A stretch of DNA of 64,000 nt from Procambarus clarkii (GCF_040958095.1 NC_091227.1:21315512-21379511), one strand, 5' to 3'. Counted from the stretch's first letter, positions 10,140-22,283 are shown. Numbers and translations are program-made. Notes: generated by a model from the letters alone, not told the origin.

Positions 10140-10720
10140 TTTGCACTATCATATTGAAAATAAACGAACTAGGCTACCCACCCTCTTCCATGAACTCGAC
10201 TAAAGCAACACAATTTAAAATATAGGCATCCTTCCTCCTCTGAAATACAAAGAAAATAAACCTTGTGAGAGGCGCCAGAGGTGAGCTGAGAAACACCACT
10301 AAGGTAGACTCTACCCAACGCATCAACTCAAGTACTATAGAGGAAATACGGAGCAGATTCTTAAAAGCAGATTCTTCAACCTCAAAAAATAATTGTCAAA
10401 AAGAGATAACAAGAGCGAGAAACTTTCAATTTCAATTTCAATTTCAGAGCGAGAAAAAAACACAAGAGGAACCCCATAGCAACACGTTAACTTATTCCTA
10501 TATTATTCCAATAAATAAAATTATTCGAAATAACAAATTATTCGAAACAAAATATATATTTTTTTCCGCATACTTGGATCAGTGTTTTTGTGATCGTTGT
10601 TGCATGGTAAATTATATCGTATCCCAAAATAGCCGTTGGAAGCAATGATGTCAGTTATGGGGATAAAATGCTGTCAAATTTACGAAGCTAATGGTGATTT
10701 GGTGGTCATCGGTAAGGACC
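10140..10720. other. AT-rich spacer
   Basis: No supportable gene. A short TTTCAATTTCAATTTCAAT tandem lies at 10,425-10,446. Confidence 0.5.
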
Positions 10721-10872
10721 TGGGGGGGGGGCATGGGCGAGGAGTGATGACCTGGACGGGGGGGGGGAGGGGGAGGGAGGGTCAACAGTGAGGGACCTTG
10801 ACAAGGTCATCGGTGTGGCCCTGGATGGGGAAGAGAAGAGTGCGTGTTTGAGAGTGGGTGTGGGCATATGGG

Positions 10873-11206
10873 TGTGGGTAAGCGGGTGGGTGTGGCCCAG
10901 GTTGGGTGGGTGTGGCCCGGGTTGGGTGTGTGTGGCCCGGGTTGGGTGGGTGTGGCCCGGGTTGGGTGGTTGTGGCCCGGGTTGGTTGGGTGTGGCCCGG
11001 GTTGGGTGGGTGTGGCCCGGGTTAGGTGGGTGTGGCCCGGGTTGGGTGGGTGTGGCCCGGGTTGGGTGGGTGTGGCCCGGGTTAGGTGGGTGTGGCCCGG
11101 GTTGGGTGGGTGTGGCCCGGGTTAGGTGGGTGTGGCCCGGGTTGGGTGGGTGTGGCCCGGGTTAGGTGGGTGTGGCCCGGGTTGGGTGGGTGTGGCCCGG
11201 GTTGAC
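10873..11206 (+). repeat. 20-bp G-rich minisatellite, about 16 copies
   Basis: Units of 20 bases (GTTGGGTGGGTGTGGCCCGG) with G/A variants of the GTTGGG/GTTAGG step. Each junction has four runs of three guanines (GGGTTGGGTGGGTG), giving canonical G-quadruplex potential on the plus strand. Confidence 0.95.
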
Positions 11207-11426
11207 TATGTGGTCCATCCTCTTGAACAAGAGTGTGAGAAAATAGCAACAACACACTATCTAATTAAACCCGGGTTACGATACCCGGGTAAAACCTATA
11301 GTGAACCCGGGTATATGTGCATTTGTATCTGCAAAATCGAGGTATTAGCTCTTGGACCCCGCCTTTCTAACCAATTTACTTTTCCTCTATTACATCTACT
11401 ACATATATTTCTAACACACATATACA

Positions 11427-11604
11427 CCTCCCCAGGAAGCAGCCCGTGACAGCTGACTAACTCCCAGGTACCTATTTACTGCTAGGTAACAGGGGCATTC
11501 AGGGTGAAAGAAACTTTGCCCATTTGTTTCTGCCTGGTGCGGGAATCGAACCCGCGCCACAGAATTACGAGTCCTGCGCGCTATCCACCAGGCTACCATG
11601 CCCC
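11427..11604 (-). mobile_element. tRNA-Thr-like SINE, 3'-truncated copy
   Basis: Same element as 5,718-5,964, with the head near 11,604 and B box GGTTCGATTCC near 11,545, but lacking the terminal part with GACCGGGCCGCGG. The body is nearly identical to the first copy, implying recent activity. Confidence 0.85.
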
Positions 11605-11847
11605 CCTGTGTGTGTACGTGCATGTGTATACGTGTACAGCCCCGCTGGACGCTTGTGGCCTCCTTCCTATCTCCCGAGAGAACTAGAGATGGGATATGGA
11701 TAACGGGACAAGCGATGGCAAGGCAATGCTTGCAGAAGCAAGCAGATAAAATGTATATCCATAGTTACATATCTCGTTTATAACCATTGTTTCGTATTCT
11801 GTCTTTTCCCAATGATTTGTTTCCTGTCACCTCACCCAAAAACATTT

Positions 11848-11959
<112 letters not shown>

Positions 11960-12689
11960 CTCAAAAAATAATAATACTAAAATAAATAACCTTAAACAGA
12001 ACATGTGTGGAAGCATCGGGGTGTATATATGAATATGTATATATGAATGCTACACAGTATTCATCTATAGACACGCATATAACACGCACACATCGTGTCA
12101 GCAAGGCGGACAGCCCGCCTCCTTTCATAACACTGCATTTCTCATTTCTAAACTTTCCCTTCACCTGTGCCTCTCCATCCTCTTTACCTCCCCCCTTCCT
12201 CTCCCCACCACCAAAATAAAAAAAAAAGAGGGTGGTGGGGGTATGGGAGTGGATGGAGGGGGGTGATGGCCAAGAGGCAGGCAGCCATTGTTCCCGACAC
12301 CATTGTCACCGCCACTTGTGTCATACACGTGCGCCCTCTGGCTCACCTCCTGCCCTGCACTCTACCCGCCCCGGGTTCGATCCCCGGCACCTCCAGGACT
12401 ATATCCTCACTAGTGTGACACACTCACACACACTCACACCTCCTACAACAGCAGGCACCCTCCTCCCCTCCGCCCCTCGTCCACATCATCGTGCCGGGCG
12501 CGTGGACCTACCACCACAGAGCACACAGTAAAACTGACCAAACAGCCTTGTTGATGCGTCAGAGGAAGGACACCCCTTGTGTTCGTATTCTAGTGTTATG
12601 GCTCGTTCATTAGGGCGAACACGCCGCCTCCCACCATCTCTCCTCACTGGTTTATACTCCCAAGAAACGTGGCTGACCTTTCCACAGCA

Positions 12690-12850
12690 CATTCAGCACC
12701 GCTCCTGTGCCAGGTAAGTTCATTACGGGCTCACCATAGCCCGTGCTACTTGCCCAGCTCCTGTGCCAGGTAAGTCCACTACGGGCTCTCCATAGCCCGT
12801 GCTACTTGGAACTTGTTCCGAGTAGCTGAATCTATAACAACAACAACATG
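12690..12850 (+). mobile_element. SINE-like element with (AAC)n tail (copy 2)
   Basis: Same family as 2,685-2,805. The block CAGGTAAGT..ACGGGCTC..AGCCCGTGCTACTTG is present twice in tandem before AGTAGCTGAATC and the AAC tail, so this copy has an internal duplication. Confidence 0.65.
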
Positions 12851-12908
12851 CTGACCTTTCTGACCTTTCTTGCTCAGTTGTCAATGTTCACACACAGACA
12901 CACATCAC

Positions 12909-13090
12909 TGCATTAGGCAGTGATGTGGTGGAGGCTGACTCCATAAACAGATTCAAATGTAGATATGATAGAGCCCAGTAGGCTCAGTTACCTGTTCACC
13001 AGCTGATTGACAGTTGAGAGGCGGGACTAAAGAGCCAGAACTCAACCCCCGCAAGCACAACTAGGTGAGTACAACCAGGTGAGTATACAC
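12909..13090 (+). mobile_element. LINE 3' end (ORF2 C-terminus and tail)
   Basis: Begins within the ORF2 C-terminal segment (ALGSDVVEADSINRFKCRYD from GCATTAGGCAGTGATGTGG), reaches the terminal GCCCAGTAG stop, then the 3' tail GATTGACAGTTGAGAGGCGG, AAAGAGCCAGAACTCAACCC and AACTAGGTGAGTAC. The 5' part is missing, as is usual for non-LTR insertions. GGTGAGTA is repeated at the end, running into ACACACAC. Confidence 0.75.
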
Positions 13091-13459
13091 ACACCTGAAA
13101 GAGGCCATTATCCCCGAAGTCTAAACAACCATTGGCACTCAACTTATTTATTATTAACATCTTTATTGACAAAATTAATTACAATTTTGCCTAATCTGAG
13201 GATTTCTCGACTGTCTCGGCCCTCGATGCTCGAGTCCCTCCAGCATCTCCCACTCGACTATCACACACTCGAGTGAAAGTCGGGTTTCTTACAAATACAT
13301 CTCTGGATTTCCTCCACTACCTTTTTTTATTTTTTTTGCTCCTTGGCACCGTCTGGTGAACCACGGGTTATTATATTCTCTCCTACTTTATCTTATTGTT
13401 ATGAATTCTGCGTCTTTGTAGCTCAGTTTGTCTGGTCCATCATTACCGGGACCGTCTTC

Positions 13460-13830
13460 CCTCCATGGTCCTCCTCCCACTGTACACTTCCCAGACACTC
13501 TCTCTTACTGTTATGTAATCCCCTTTTCTTTTCTCCTTGCCCTGACCCCATGTCTTATTCTCAGAGTGTGTTAAGGTCGATTATATAGTCCAATACCGGG
13601 ACACAATGACCACTGGCTCCTTGTGGTATTTGGTGCTCCAAGTTCTCCATGACTTCCTCAAGTCTGAGTGAAGACCAGGGCCAGTAGGCCCGGTGTATCT
13701 CCTCCCCTTTCTCTTGTGTCCTCCTTTACATGCTGTGTTAAGAAGTTTCTTTCTACAACTTCCATAAATTTTGCTCTCCACGTTTTCACCCCGCCAGGGA
13801 GAATTTTCAATTCCCAATGGCTCTCTCTCC
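13460..13830 (-). repeat. Dispersed repeat family A, reverse copy
   Basis: Minus-strand blocks AACACAGCATGTAAAGGAGG, GACACAAGAGAAAGGGGAGG and GGGTCAGGGCAAGGAG match the start of the window in the same order. Confidence 0.6.
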
Positions 13831-13868
13831 ATGATTTAGGTCCCCCATGACTAGCAGAGAGTGTGTCT

Positions 13869-14083
13869 GTACTCACTTAGCGGGGGTTAAACTTTGGCTC
13901 TTTGGTCCCGCCTCTCAACCGTCAATCAACTGGTGTACGGATTCCTGAGCCTACTGGGCACTATCATATCTACATTTGAAACTGTGTATGGAGTCAGCCT
14001 CCATCACATCACTGCCTAATGCATTCCATTTGTTAGCTACTCTGACACTGAAAAAAAGTTCTTTCTAATATCCCTGTGACAGT
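13869..14083 (-). mobile_element. LINE 3' end (ORF2 C-terminus and tail)
   Basis: The minus strand encodes, with one base too many in a T run, KNFFSVRVANKWNALG then SDVMEADSIHSFKCRYDSAQ and a TAG stop at about 13,955. The motif (F/S)FSVRV..KWN.L...V..A.S..SFK is the C-terminal end of non-LTR ORF2 proteins. The tail ends in AAGTGAGTAC. This is the clearest member of the family here. Confidence 0.8.
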
Positions 14084-14215
14084 GTGTTTGTGTGTGTGTG
14101 GAAACAGGTAAAAAAAAAACTCAGAACTAAATAATAAACAAAAGTACGGAAATTAACTGAATACTTATGAAACGCAACTTGAAAGCTCGAGGCTGACGGA
14201 CAGACAGGCGGCCCT

Positions 14216-14278
14216 AGACAGTTAGTGGAAGACAGTTAGTGGAAGACAGTTAGTGGAAGACAGTTAATGGAAGACAGT
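14216..14278 (+). repeat. 14-bp minisatellite GACAGTTAGTGGAA
   Basis: Four to five copies; the last units carry an A for G change. Confidence 0.9.
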
Positions 14279-14344
14279 CTGAACATCCCGAGAAACCCCG
14301 CATCGTCATGCGTGTAATTTTCCGCTACCCTCTTCCGCTGGAGT

Positions 14345-14425
14345 GTCATGCGTGGGGGGGGGGAAGTGTCACGCATGGGAGAGGAAGTGTCACGCATGGG
14401 AGGGGAAGAGTATCATAGGTGGGAG
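14345..14425 (+). repeat. Short GTGTCACGCATGGGAGAG repeat
   Basis: About four imperfect G-rich units. Confidence 0.7.
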
Positions 14426-14504
14426 AGAGAGAGTACGACCCATGAGACACCTCACTCCCTCACTCCTCCCACTTGCCACCCCTTCCTCACTGAAAGGTGT
14501 GTTG

Positions 14505-14635
14505 CTTTCCAGAGGGAAAATACTTTCCAGGAGAGGCAATAAACTTTCCTGGAGAGGCAATAGACCTTCCTGGAGAGGCAAGCGACTTTCCTGGAGAGGC
14601 AGCACAACCTCCTGAAGGGGAAAACAGACATTCGT
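14505..14635 (+). repeat. 19-20-bp minisatellite (CTTTCCTGGAGAGGCAA)
   Basis: Six imperfect tandem units built on TTTCCTGGAGAGGCAATA. Confidence 0.85.
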
Positions 14636-15054
14636 GAAGGGTAATGGTCCAGGGAGACGTTTTGAACAATAAAGAAGTCTTCCTGGACGTGAGCGAGACA
14701 TTACCCAGAAGCGTCCGTAATACCAGCCTAGCCCAGGGCACCTCAACCTAGCCGTAGCCTAGCCCGACCACTGCAGGCTAGCCATACAGCCTTGGCTCAA
14801 CCTAGACGTAGCCTAGCCCGGCCTAAACATCTATTAAGGTTATTTTGATACGTCCTAGCTCATCTTTGGCCTTCCTAGCTCATCTTCAGTCTTCCCAGCT
14901 AATCTTTCTTCCTTGCTTCTAATATTTAGGTGATAATGACTCCTCTTAGCTAACCTCCTACACACACGACTCCGTGTCCATCCTCACACCTGACTCTACT
15001 GACCCCTGACCTCTCCTGATACCCTAATTTACTCTCCTCTCCTAATTTACATGA

Positions 15055-15155
15055 TACAACCAATCATCAGGGAAGAGATCCCCTGGAGGTAATGGATTGA
15101 AAACCACTACGTAATTAGTGGTATTATCTAATCTCGATCCTTGGTTAAGGTTAAC
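15055..15155 (+). repeat. Dispersed repeat family D (copy 1)
   Basis: TCAGGGAAGAGATCCCCT, then TTAGTGGTATTATCTA, matching TCAGGGAGGAAATCCCCT and TTCGTGCTATTATCTA at 25,088-25,155 in the same spacing. Confidence 0.6.
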
Positions 15156-15158
15156 CAT

Positions 15159-15264
<106 letters not shown>

Positions 15265-15470
15265 TATCCCAGGAAAAAATTTAGAGGAATGAAAGAAGTC
15301 GAGTGAGACAAAGCCAAGGTAAAGGATGTTGTCATCTCTTAGGACATTACCGGGATTGGTTTCCACCTGACAAACTTCTCTCTGGGACCTCCAATACCCT
15401 AATGAAATTTTGCCTTTCAGCATGGCTCTTTTCTTATCAGATATACACGAGAAAGAAATAGATTGATAGA

Positions 15471-15583
<113 letters not shown>

Positions 15584-15599
15584 TTATTTGGAGCACGTC

Positions 15600-16290
15600 C
15601 ACTCAACATGCAAATATGTGTGAAATCCAATCAACTGACCACACGAAGACTCTGGCACACAGATGGCTCCTGCTTCATCCTTTATCTAACATGATTGTGA
15701 CTTAACCATGAAATAAAATTTCCTCATAATGAAAACCCTATTAATAAGCTCATTAAATAAAACAAGAGTTCAAGAGTTCGGCTGATCATGTAGGATAACA
15801 GCTCTTTGACTTACAGCTTTATTAAGAACATTAGAGTCTTAATAATCCCTCGGATTAGTTGAGAATACAAAAGGTTGTTAAAACTGTAAGGCCAATTCAC
15901 TGTCGAGCTGGGACTGTCCTCATAGTGGTGTGTCACTGCCAGGATAATTAGCAATGTCCTACAGGGGGCCCCTCATGTCTTCCAGTCAAAGCCAAACACA
16001 GGGGCCCTCATGTCTTTCGTAAACAAGTTCAAAACAGAATTGCCTCTGGTGGTTGTGGGATCATAAGGTGTGTCTTCCTCCAAGTCAACACGAGGACGCT
16101 GTCATTGCACTCTTGGCTAAAGGAGAAACTGTGAAATATTTAGGGTCCTTTTGGTAGGAAGGAAACTGTCAACAGGTCTCCAGACAGGTACAGAGGGACA
16201 GTAAACAACACGCTGCCAGACCCTTAAAGACACTACAAGAGAGCGAGGAAGAGGGAAAGGAAATGAAGAGCAATATTAAATATATAAAGA
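15600..16290. other. No gene recognised
   Basis: Single-copy-looking spacer. A short duplicated phrase (GGGGCCCTCATGTCTT, with GGGGCCCCTCATGTCTTCC) occurs at 15,965-16,018. Nothing else is supported. Confidence 0.5.
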
Positions 16291-16307
16291 CAATGATGTC
16301 AAGAAAG

Positions 16308-16790
16308 GAGTAGTGACCCTGGCAACGAGGGAGAGAGAAGAGTAGTGACCCTGGCAACGAGAGATAGAGAAGAGTAGTGACCCTGGCAATGAGGGATAGA
16401 GAGGAGTAGTGACCCTGGCAACGAGGGATAGAGAGGAGTAGTGACCCTGGCAACGAGGGATAGAGAGGAGTAGTGACCATAGCAACGAGGGTTAAATAGT
16501 GGCCCCTGGCAACAAGGGATAGGGGAGAGTAGTAACCATGGCAACGAGGGTTAAATAGTGGCCCCTGGCAACAAGGGATAGGGGAGAGTAGTAACCATGG
16601 CAACGAGGGTTAAATAGTGACCCCTGGCAACAAGGGATAGGGGAGAGTAGTAACCATGGCAACGAGGGTTAAATAGTGGCCCCTGGCAACAAGAGATAAA
16701 GGGGAGGTAGTGACCATGGCAATAAAGGATATAAGGGAATAGTGACCCCTGGCATGAAGGGGCAAGAGGTGTCGTTGGCAACAAAGGATA
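16308..16790 (+). repeat. Higher-order minisatellite (GTAGTGACCCTGGCAACGAG)
   Basis: Two linked arrays. First about five 31-base units GTAGTGACCCTGGCAACGAG + GGATAGAGAGGA; then four longer units of about 61 bases alternating CCTGGCAACAAGGGATAGG and ACCATGGCAACGAGGGTTAA. The tail decays after 16,690. Confidence 0.92.
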
Positions 16791-16859
16791 TGAGTAGTGA
16801 CCATGGCAACAGGATATATTAGCTTTCAGCATCGTTAAACTCCTACACGCGGAATTCGT

Positions 16860-16985
16860 GAACTATTTTCAAAAGTTCTACCCGCCATGTTGGGCGTAGC
16901 TGATTGGATGACCTGCTGATGACGTCACTGAAAATAACAGGCTCAGAGGTCCAATCACGAGCCGCGTTTCAGGATCGGTTGACAT
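16860..16985. promoter_or_regulatory. Promoter-like cluster (CRE and CCAAT-type motifs)
   Basis: A perfect TGACGTCA (CRE/ATF consensus) lies at about 16,919-16,926, with ATTGG at about 16,901 and CCAATCA at about 16,953. No gene start follows on either strand that I can support, so the role is speculative. Confidence 0.2.
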
Positions 16986-17216
16986 ACAAGTTGAAGGAAG
17001 AAAGGCAAAATGAGAGAGAGGTAAAGGAGCAATAAGAGGAAGATATCAAAGGAAGCCCTCGAGGACGGTATAAATATTTGACGGCGGAAGGGACGGGCAG
17101 TAAGGAAGACAGGGAGAACATAAGAGGCAGAAAAAGCCATCAACCGCTCGCTGACCACAGGAAGCGCTCTTCATATTGATGTCTCTGTGACACCATTGTC
17201 ACCTCCCATCATTCCT

Positions 17217-17332
<116 letters not shown>

Positions 17333-17448
17333 ATCGTCCAAGGTCCCCCCTCGGCTGAGCAAATAAATAACTCATGATTTACTGCGGTGTTCCCCTCGGT
17401 CGGAAGAAGATAAACACTAATAAATAATCCAATCAATCACAGCTGCAA

Positions 17449-19295
17449 GATGAGGTCAACACTCACAGGATGTCTGTGTGTACAGGAGCGTGATGAGGTC
17501 AACACTCACAGGATGTCTGTGTGTACAGGAGCGTGATGAGGTCAACACTCACAGGATGTCTGTGTGTACAGGAGCGTGATGAGGTCAACACTCACAGGAT
17601 GTCTGTGTGTACAGGAGCGTGATGAGGTCAACACTCACAGGATGTCTGTGTGTACAGGAGCGTGATGAGGTCAACACTCACAGGATGTCTGTGTGTACAG
17701 GAGCGTGATGAGGTCAACACTCACAGGATGTCTGTGTGTACAGGAGCGTGATGAGGTCAACACTCACAGGATGTCTGTGTGTACAGGAGCGTGATGAGGT
17801 CAACACTCACAGGATGTCTGTGTGTACAGGAGCGTGATGAGGTCAACACTCACAGGATGTCTGTGTGTACAGGAGGGTGATGAGGTCAACACTCACAGGA
17901 TGTCTGTGTGTACAGGAGGGTGATGAGGTCAACACTCACAGGATGTCTGTGTGTACAGGAGGGTGATGAGGTCAACACTCACAGGATGTCTGTGTGTACA
18001 GGAGCGTGATGAGGTCAACACTCACAGGATGTCTGTGTGTTTAGGAGCGTGATGAGGTCAACACTCACAGGATGTCTGTGTGTACAGGAGCGTGATGAGG
18101 TCAACACTCACAGGATGTCTGTGTGTACAGGAGCGTGATGAGGTCAACACTCACAGGATGTCTGTGTGTACAGGAGCGTGATGAGGTCAACACTCACAGG
18201 ATGTCTGTGTGTACAGGAGCGTGATGAGGTCAACACTCACAGGATGTCTGTGTGTACAGGAGCGTGATGAGGTCAACACTCACAGGATGTCTGTGTGTAC
18301 AGGAGCGTGATGAGGTCAACACTCACAGGATGTCTGTGTGTACAGGAGCGTGATGAGGTCAACACTCACAGGATGTCTGTGTGTACAGGAGCGTGATGAG
18401 GTCAACACTCACAGGATGTCTGTGTGTACAGGAGCGTGATGAGGTCAACACTCACAGGATGTCTGTGTGTACAGGAGCGTGATGAGGTCAACACTCACAG
18501 GATGTCTGTGTGTACAGGAGCGTGATGAGGCCAACACTCACAGGATGACTGTGTGTACAGGAGCGTGATGAGGTCAACACTCACAGGATGTCTGTGTGTA
18601 CAGGAGCGTGATGAGGTCAACACTCACAGGATGTCTGTGTGTACAGGAGCGTGATGAGGTCAACACTCACAGGATGTCTGTGTGTACAGGAGCGTGATGA
18701 GGTCAACACTCACAGGATGTCTGTGTGTACAGGAGCGTGATGAGGTCAACACTCACAGGATGTCTGTGTGTACAGGAGCGTGATGAGGTCAACACTCACA
18801 GGATGTCTGTGTGTACAGGAGCGTGATGAGGTCAACACTCACAGGATGACTGTGTGTACAGGAGCGTGATGAGGTCAACACTCACAGGATGACTGTGTGT
18901 ACAGGAACGTGATGAGGTCAACACTCACAGGATGTCTGTGTGTACAGGAGCGTGATGAGGTCAACACTCACAGGATGTCTGTGTGTACAGGAGCGTGATG
19001 AGGCCAACAATCACAGGATGTCTGTGTGTACAGGAACCTGATGAGGTCAACACTCACAGGATGTCTGTGTGTACAGGAACCTGATGAGGTCAACACTCAC
19101 AGGATGTCTGTGTGTACAGGAACCTGATGAGGTCAACACTCACAGGATGTCTGTGTGTACAGGAACGTGATGAGGCCAACACTCACAGGATGTCTGTGTG
19201 TACAGGAACCTGATGAGGTCAACACTCACAGGATGTCTGTGTGTACAGGAGCGTGATGAGGCCAACACTCACAGGATGTCAGTGTGTACAGGAAC
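17449..19295 (+). repeat. 43-bp satellite array, about 43 copies
   Basis: Head-to-tail 43-base units: GATGAGGTCAACACTCACAG then GATGTCTGTGTGTACAGGAG then CGT. Unit starts at 17,449, 17,492, 17,535 and so on. Most units are identical to 18,500. Variants (GGGT, ACCT, ACGT at the unit end; GACTGT; GGCCAAC) concentrate at 17,870-18,000 and after 18,520, the 3' third. No spacers and no coding potential. Confidence 0.97.
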
Positions 19296-19299
19296 GTGT

Positions 19300-20235
19300 A
19301 CAGACGTCACGAGAAGTCACGAGTAGGGTTCGAACCTGTACTGTGGTCCCTCGCAAGCACACGCACTAGGAGTACCTAAGACGTGTGCTTGGGAGTAACT
19401 CCTCTCCACCCCCCCCCCCCCTGAGAGGGGGGAGTATAGTGGGGAGGGGGGAGAGAAGAGAGGTAGAAAGAGGAAGACTATCCCAGTCACTGTTCGATAT
19501 CCCTCCTATGCATGTGTAAAATAAACATGTCTCTTGTCTATCTGTCCGGATGCTGGCAACCAAAGGCCTCCAACCTCTCCCAACTCTCCAAGATGAATCA
19601 TATTGGGTTGGGGAGTGCCATAGGCCAGTCAATGTCAACCCAAGTGAAGTGCTTTAAGAAATATTGGAATTTATATAGACCCCCCCCCCCCATGCAATTT
19701 TCATGAAATCATGTCTGAAATATTGATCATGTTTTCCCATAGAGTTGCTTGGCAGTCACAATGCTTCATACTAAATTTTCTGAGAGACGGGATATTGAAG
19801 AGGAGAAATAGGAGAAGACGAGGAGAGAGGAGGAGACGAGGACGGGAAGAAGGGAAGAAAGAAGAATGGAAGGAAGAGTCCTGGGCACAGCTGGGTACCT
19901 CTTCTAGTATACATATATATGTATCAAATCTAGGAATATAAATGTCTGTCTGCCTGCCTTAGGCTGAAGGCCAGAAGCTTCACCCAAGTTTCCCCAGTAA
20001 TTGCTGCTAGCAACATGGATTGGCATCAGTGAAAAGAGTGCCAAGCGACACAGTGCCAGTGTCACCCCCACGACCTTATTCCAATAATATACAACTCGAC
20101 TCTGACTTCTTCTTCTTCTTCTTATTTATATTCTTATTAGTAATAATAACTAATAATTATTATTATTATTACTATTATTTTGTAATATCAGAAACAGTAT
20201 ACACTGATCACGACAGAGAGAGGAAGGGAAACAGG
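19300..20235. other. Spacer with poly-C/GA tracts, no gene
   Basis: A C run at 19,409-19,421, a second at 19,680-19,691, and AGGAGA-type purine repeats at 19,798-19,880. A GGGTTCGAACC sequence at 19,327 resembles a tRNA T-arm, but no tRNA can be folded around it. Confidence 0.5.
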
Positions 20236-20254
20236 GGGTGAGTGGGGGGGGGGG

Positions 20255-20745
20255 GGCTGAAGAGGGAGAGAGTGAGGGGCTGTGGGAGGGAGAGAGGGGG
20301 GGGGGCTGTGGGAGGGAGGGAGTGAGGGGCTGTGGGAGGGAGAGAGAGAGGGGCTGTGGGAGGGAGAGAGTGAGGGGCTGTGGGAGGGAGAGAGTGAGGG
20401 GCTGTGGGAGGGAGGGAGTGAGGGGCTGTGGGAGGGAGAGAGAGAGTGAGGGGCTGTGGGAGGGAGAGAGTGAGGGGCTGTGGGAGGGAGAGAGTGAGGG
20501 GCTGTGGGAGGGAGAGAGTGAGGGGCTGTGGGAGGGAGAGAGAGAGGGGCTGTGGGAGGGAGAGAGTGAGGGGCTGTGGGAGGGAGAGAGTGAGGGGCTG
20601 TGGGAGGGAGAGAGTGAGGGGCTGTGGGAGGGAGAGAGTGAGGGGCTGTGGGAGGGAGAGAGTGAGGGGCTGTGGGAGGGAGGGAGTGAGGGGCTGTGGG
20701 AGGGAGAGAGTGAGGGGTTGTGGGAGGGAGAAAGAGTGAAGGGTT
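20255..20745 (+). repeat. 24-bp G-rich minisatellite, about 20 copies
   Basis: Units of 24 bases: GAGGGGCTGTGGGAGGGAGA plus GAGT, with GAGAGA length variants. Open frames on both strands (GCGRERVR and SLSPSHSP types) are by-products. Confidence 0.95.
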
Positions 20746-20845
20746 GAAGAAAGGTGGGCTGGATGGGATAGATCAGTGGGATTCCAGGCAGGATTTGCAT
20801 ATAAAAACGCTCCGTCTTAGACGGCTGGCTGGCGGAGGTGATGGA

Positions 20846-20943
<98 letters not shown>

Positions 20944-20945
20944 GA
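20846..20945 (+). repeat. (GA)n microsatellite ending in (GACA)n
   Basis: About 41 GA dinucleotides, then GACAGACAGACAGAGA. Confidence 0.95.
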
Positions 20946-20949
20946 CTGT

Positions 20950-21384
20950 GGGAAGGCTACTCTGTTTCTCTTTCTTCACATTCCTCAGTATATGGATGGT
21001 AACTAATATAGGAACCCTAAACTTTACACTGAATTTTTGTCCTGCCAATTAGACCTCATAATTTGTCCCCCCCCCAAGACCTATATCTTTTAAGAAACTT
21101 TAGTAACGGAGCGGACATGGGAAGATGAACTTCTTTAATTATTTAAGCGAGACGGTAGAGACGGTAAACGCTAATGTAAGGTGTAATATTCCCGTCACTG
21201 TGACGACGGAATAAGTACACAACACTCCCCCTAGGGCGTCTCTGACCCTATATGTATTTGTCAAATCACTTGGCAATGACTTTGACAGTGATGACCGCAG
21301 ATATGAATACAATTGAGTGGTGATAATGCTAATTAATTGGTGTGTATACTCTCGCTGATACTGGAGCTCGGTTGTTCTTCAAGT

Positions 21385-21386
<2 letters not shown>
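20950..21386. other. No gene recognised
   Basis: Unique-looking AT-rich spacer with a short C run at 21,067-21,075. Confidence 0.5.

Positions 21387-21480
<94 letters not shown>
21387..21480 (+). repeat. (AC)n microsatellite
   Basis: About 47 AC dinucleotides directly abutting a LINE 3' tail. Confidence 0.95.
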
Positions 21481-21481
<1 letters not shown>

Positions 21482-21580
21482 CCCAGTAGGCTCAGGAATC
21501 TGTATACCAGTTGATTGACAGTTGAGAGGCGGGACCAAAGAGCCAGAGCTCAACCCCCGCAACCACAACTAGGTGAGTAC
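21481..21580 (+). mobile_element. LINE 3' tail, unit 1
   Basis: Starts at the ORF2 end GCCCAGTAG, then GGCTCAGGAATC, GATTGACAGTTGAGAGGCGG and AACTAGGTGAGTACACAC. Only the last about 100 bases of the element are present. Confidence 0.75.
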
Positions 21581-21593
21581 ACACATACACACA

Positions 21594-21687
21594 GCCCAGT
21601 AGGCTCAGGAATCTGTATACCAGTTGATTGACAGTTGAGAGGCGGGACCAAAGAGCCAGAGCTCAACCCCGCAAGTACAACTAGGTT

Positions 21688-21692
<5 letters not shown>
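21594..21692 (+). mobile_element. LINE 3' tail, unit 2 (tandem)
   Basis: A near-identical repeat of the preceding unit at a period of 113 bases, separated by ACACACATACACACA. The tandem array sits between two (CA)n tracts. Confidence 0.75.

Positions 21693-21763
<71 letters not shown>
21693..21763 (+). repeat. (CA)n microsatellite
   Basis: About 35 CA dinucleotides following the second LINE tail. Confidence 0.95.
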
Positions 21764-21764
<1 letters not shown>

Positions 21765-21765
<1 letters not shown>

Positions 21766-22280
21766 GGGACCTAAAACGTAGTGGTCAAAGTCTTATTAGG
21801 TTCTTAAATCTATTAACAAAGAAGACCAAAAATTTGTTCAACGTGAACATATGTAGAAGAAGACATGTGTTGAACTCAGATGAGCCATAAAGATGTATGG
21901 TAACATTTCTTGAGTATGAGAGAAGTGGAATGATCAAGAAGAGAAGATAGCTGAAGAAGCTCCATACAGTAGGAGTAAAGAGCATCAGAAGCCATTACAA
22001 AAGGTGACCGAATACTGAAAGGTGGAGCTCAAGAGCTGATGCATGTGTTGAAAGGATGATATATTGATGAAGGAACACACTCAGCTGGTCACAAACGCTA
22101 GAGAACTTGGCATTAAAACACACCGTTGCCCTTCCCAGCCGTGTGATAGGGTCCCTGTGTACATAACAGTCAACGCTAGGCTTCCACGCTTATATGTCAC
22201 TCTGGGGCAGTCTGGGCTGCATGCTGAGTGTGTTCTTGTATTCACCTTGTTGCTGCGGGGGGTTGAGTTCTGGCTTTTTC
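21765..22280. other. No gene recognised
   Basis: Mixed-composition spacer without domain, RNA or repeat signal that I can support. Confidence 0.5.
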
Positions 22281-22281
22281 G

Positions 22282-22283
<2 letters not shown>

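Noticed and set aside
17449-19295. CRISPR-like array
   Set aside because: Units are directly adjacent with no unique spacers, the genome is eukaryotic and there are no cas genes.
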